Positions 63,815 through 64,000 of a DNA stretch of 64,000 nucleotides are shown here, one piece after another; position 1 is the first letter of the stretch; every line of letters starts with the position of its first letter. A program made the translations under genes and the position numbers. The notes beneath the pieces were generated by a model. The model saw nothing but the letters and a program-made list of their open reading frames with translations. It had not been told where the DNA came from and searched no databases. The stretch covers positions 51,693-115,692 of the forward strand of contig NZ_JAAIIG010000008.1 in the NCBI RefSeq assembly GCF_012932375.1, in the 5' to 3' direction. This stretch comes from Bifidobacterium olomucense (GTDB taxonomy: Bacteria > Actinomycetota > Actinomycetes > Actinomycetales > Bifidobacteriaceae).

Positions 63815-64000
63815 ATGGCTTCAGCTGATATCACTGCTGAACCTGTGAAGGCAGGCGAGGCGCGTGTGAATAAGCATAAGGCGGATTGGCGTGGGTGGAA
63901 GTTCATGTGGCCGTTCGCGGTGGTGTTCGTGTTCGTGTTCATCATCCCGATCGTGTACGCCATCTACATTTCGTTCTTCAAGAAGCAGATGATCGGCGGC
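63815..64000 (+). CDS. Sugar ABC transporter permease (3' partial)
   Basis: 62 codons are visible from ATG 63815, with gaaggagagg upstream; the gene continues beyond the window. A charged cytoplasmic head (EARVNKHKADWRGW) is followed by the first helix (FMWPFAVVFVFVFIIPIVYA) and IYISFFKKQMIGG, the start seen in MalF/UgpA-type permeases of carbohydrate ABC importers. The receptor, second permease and any glycosidase should follow outside the window. Likely repressed by the divergent LacI regulator. Confidence 0.85.
   Translation, partial: MASADITAEPVKAGEARVNKHKADWRGWKFMWPFAVVFVFVFIIPIVYAIYISFFKKQMIGG

Overview
The window looks like a Bifidobacterium chromosome, most likely of the B. longum/B. 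breve group. The reasons are the high-GC actinobacterial codon use, RNase J in place of an RNase E-type layout, AdnAB-type helicase-nucleases, and above all the kinase / FN3 / AAA ATPase / DUF58 / transglutaminase-like cluster known in bifidobacteria as the PFNA cluster. No rRNA, tRNA, CRISPR array, prophage or intact insertion sequence was seen. Species assignment is from memory of gene content and was not checked by a search.

Region 1 (1-27.6 kb) is a signalling and cell-surface block made of two convergent units. The plus-strand unit is a giant Ig-like membrane-anchored protein (5' end outside the window), an FHA-domain protein, and a zinc-ribbon/transmembrane protein with a Ser-Asp tail. 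The minus-strand unit reads from 27.5 kb down to 12.1 kb: Ser/Thr kinase (pkb2), 2021-residue FN3/Ig surface protein (fn3), MoxR-type AAA ATPase, DUF58 protein, transglutaminase-like membrane protein whose three catalytic positions are all substituted, PP2C phosphatase, variant-leucine-repeat protein and FHA protein. The coupled start/stop overlaps and the kinase/phosphatase/FHA content suggest one phospho-regulated module acting on envelope or surface proteins.

Region 2 (27.6-36 kb) holds two large UvrD-like helicase-nucleases that overlap by four bases (AdnA-like with a degenerate motor and a cysteine-rich nuclease end; AdnB-like with an intact motor). They diverge from the kinase across a perfect 44-bp palindrome.

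Region 3 (36-54.6 kb) is housekeeping: an MFS transporter, dapB and dapA (lysine/diaminopimelate), RNase J, aminopeptidase N, a TauE/SafE-type permease, glmM, peptide deformylase, a tiny possibly leaderless membrane protein, prfB, ftsE-ftsX, a secreted coiled-coil/CHAP hydrolase, and smpB.

Region 4 (54.6-64 kb) is a polar amino-acid ABC transporter with two paralogous lipoprotein receptors, one permease and one ATPase. It is followed by glmS, an RluA-family pseudouridine synthase, a LacI regulator and, divergently, the start of a sugar ABC permease.

The unexplained structure is mostly in the intergenic DNA. Long perfect inverted repeats lie at many gene ends. Three hairpins share a conserved loop carried on unrelated stems. 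In two places the 3' end of a gene is duplicated on the far side of an inserted segment. A five-copy repeat cluster lies before glmS.
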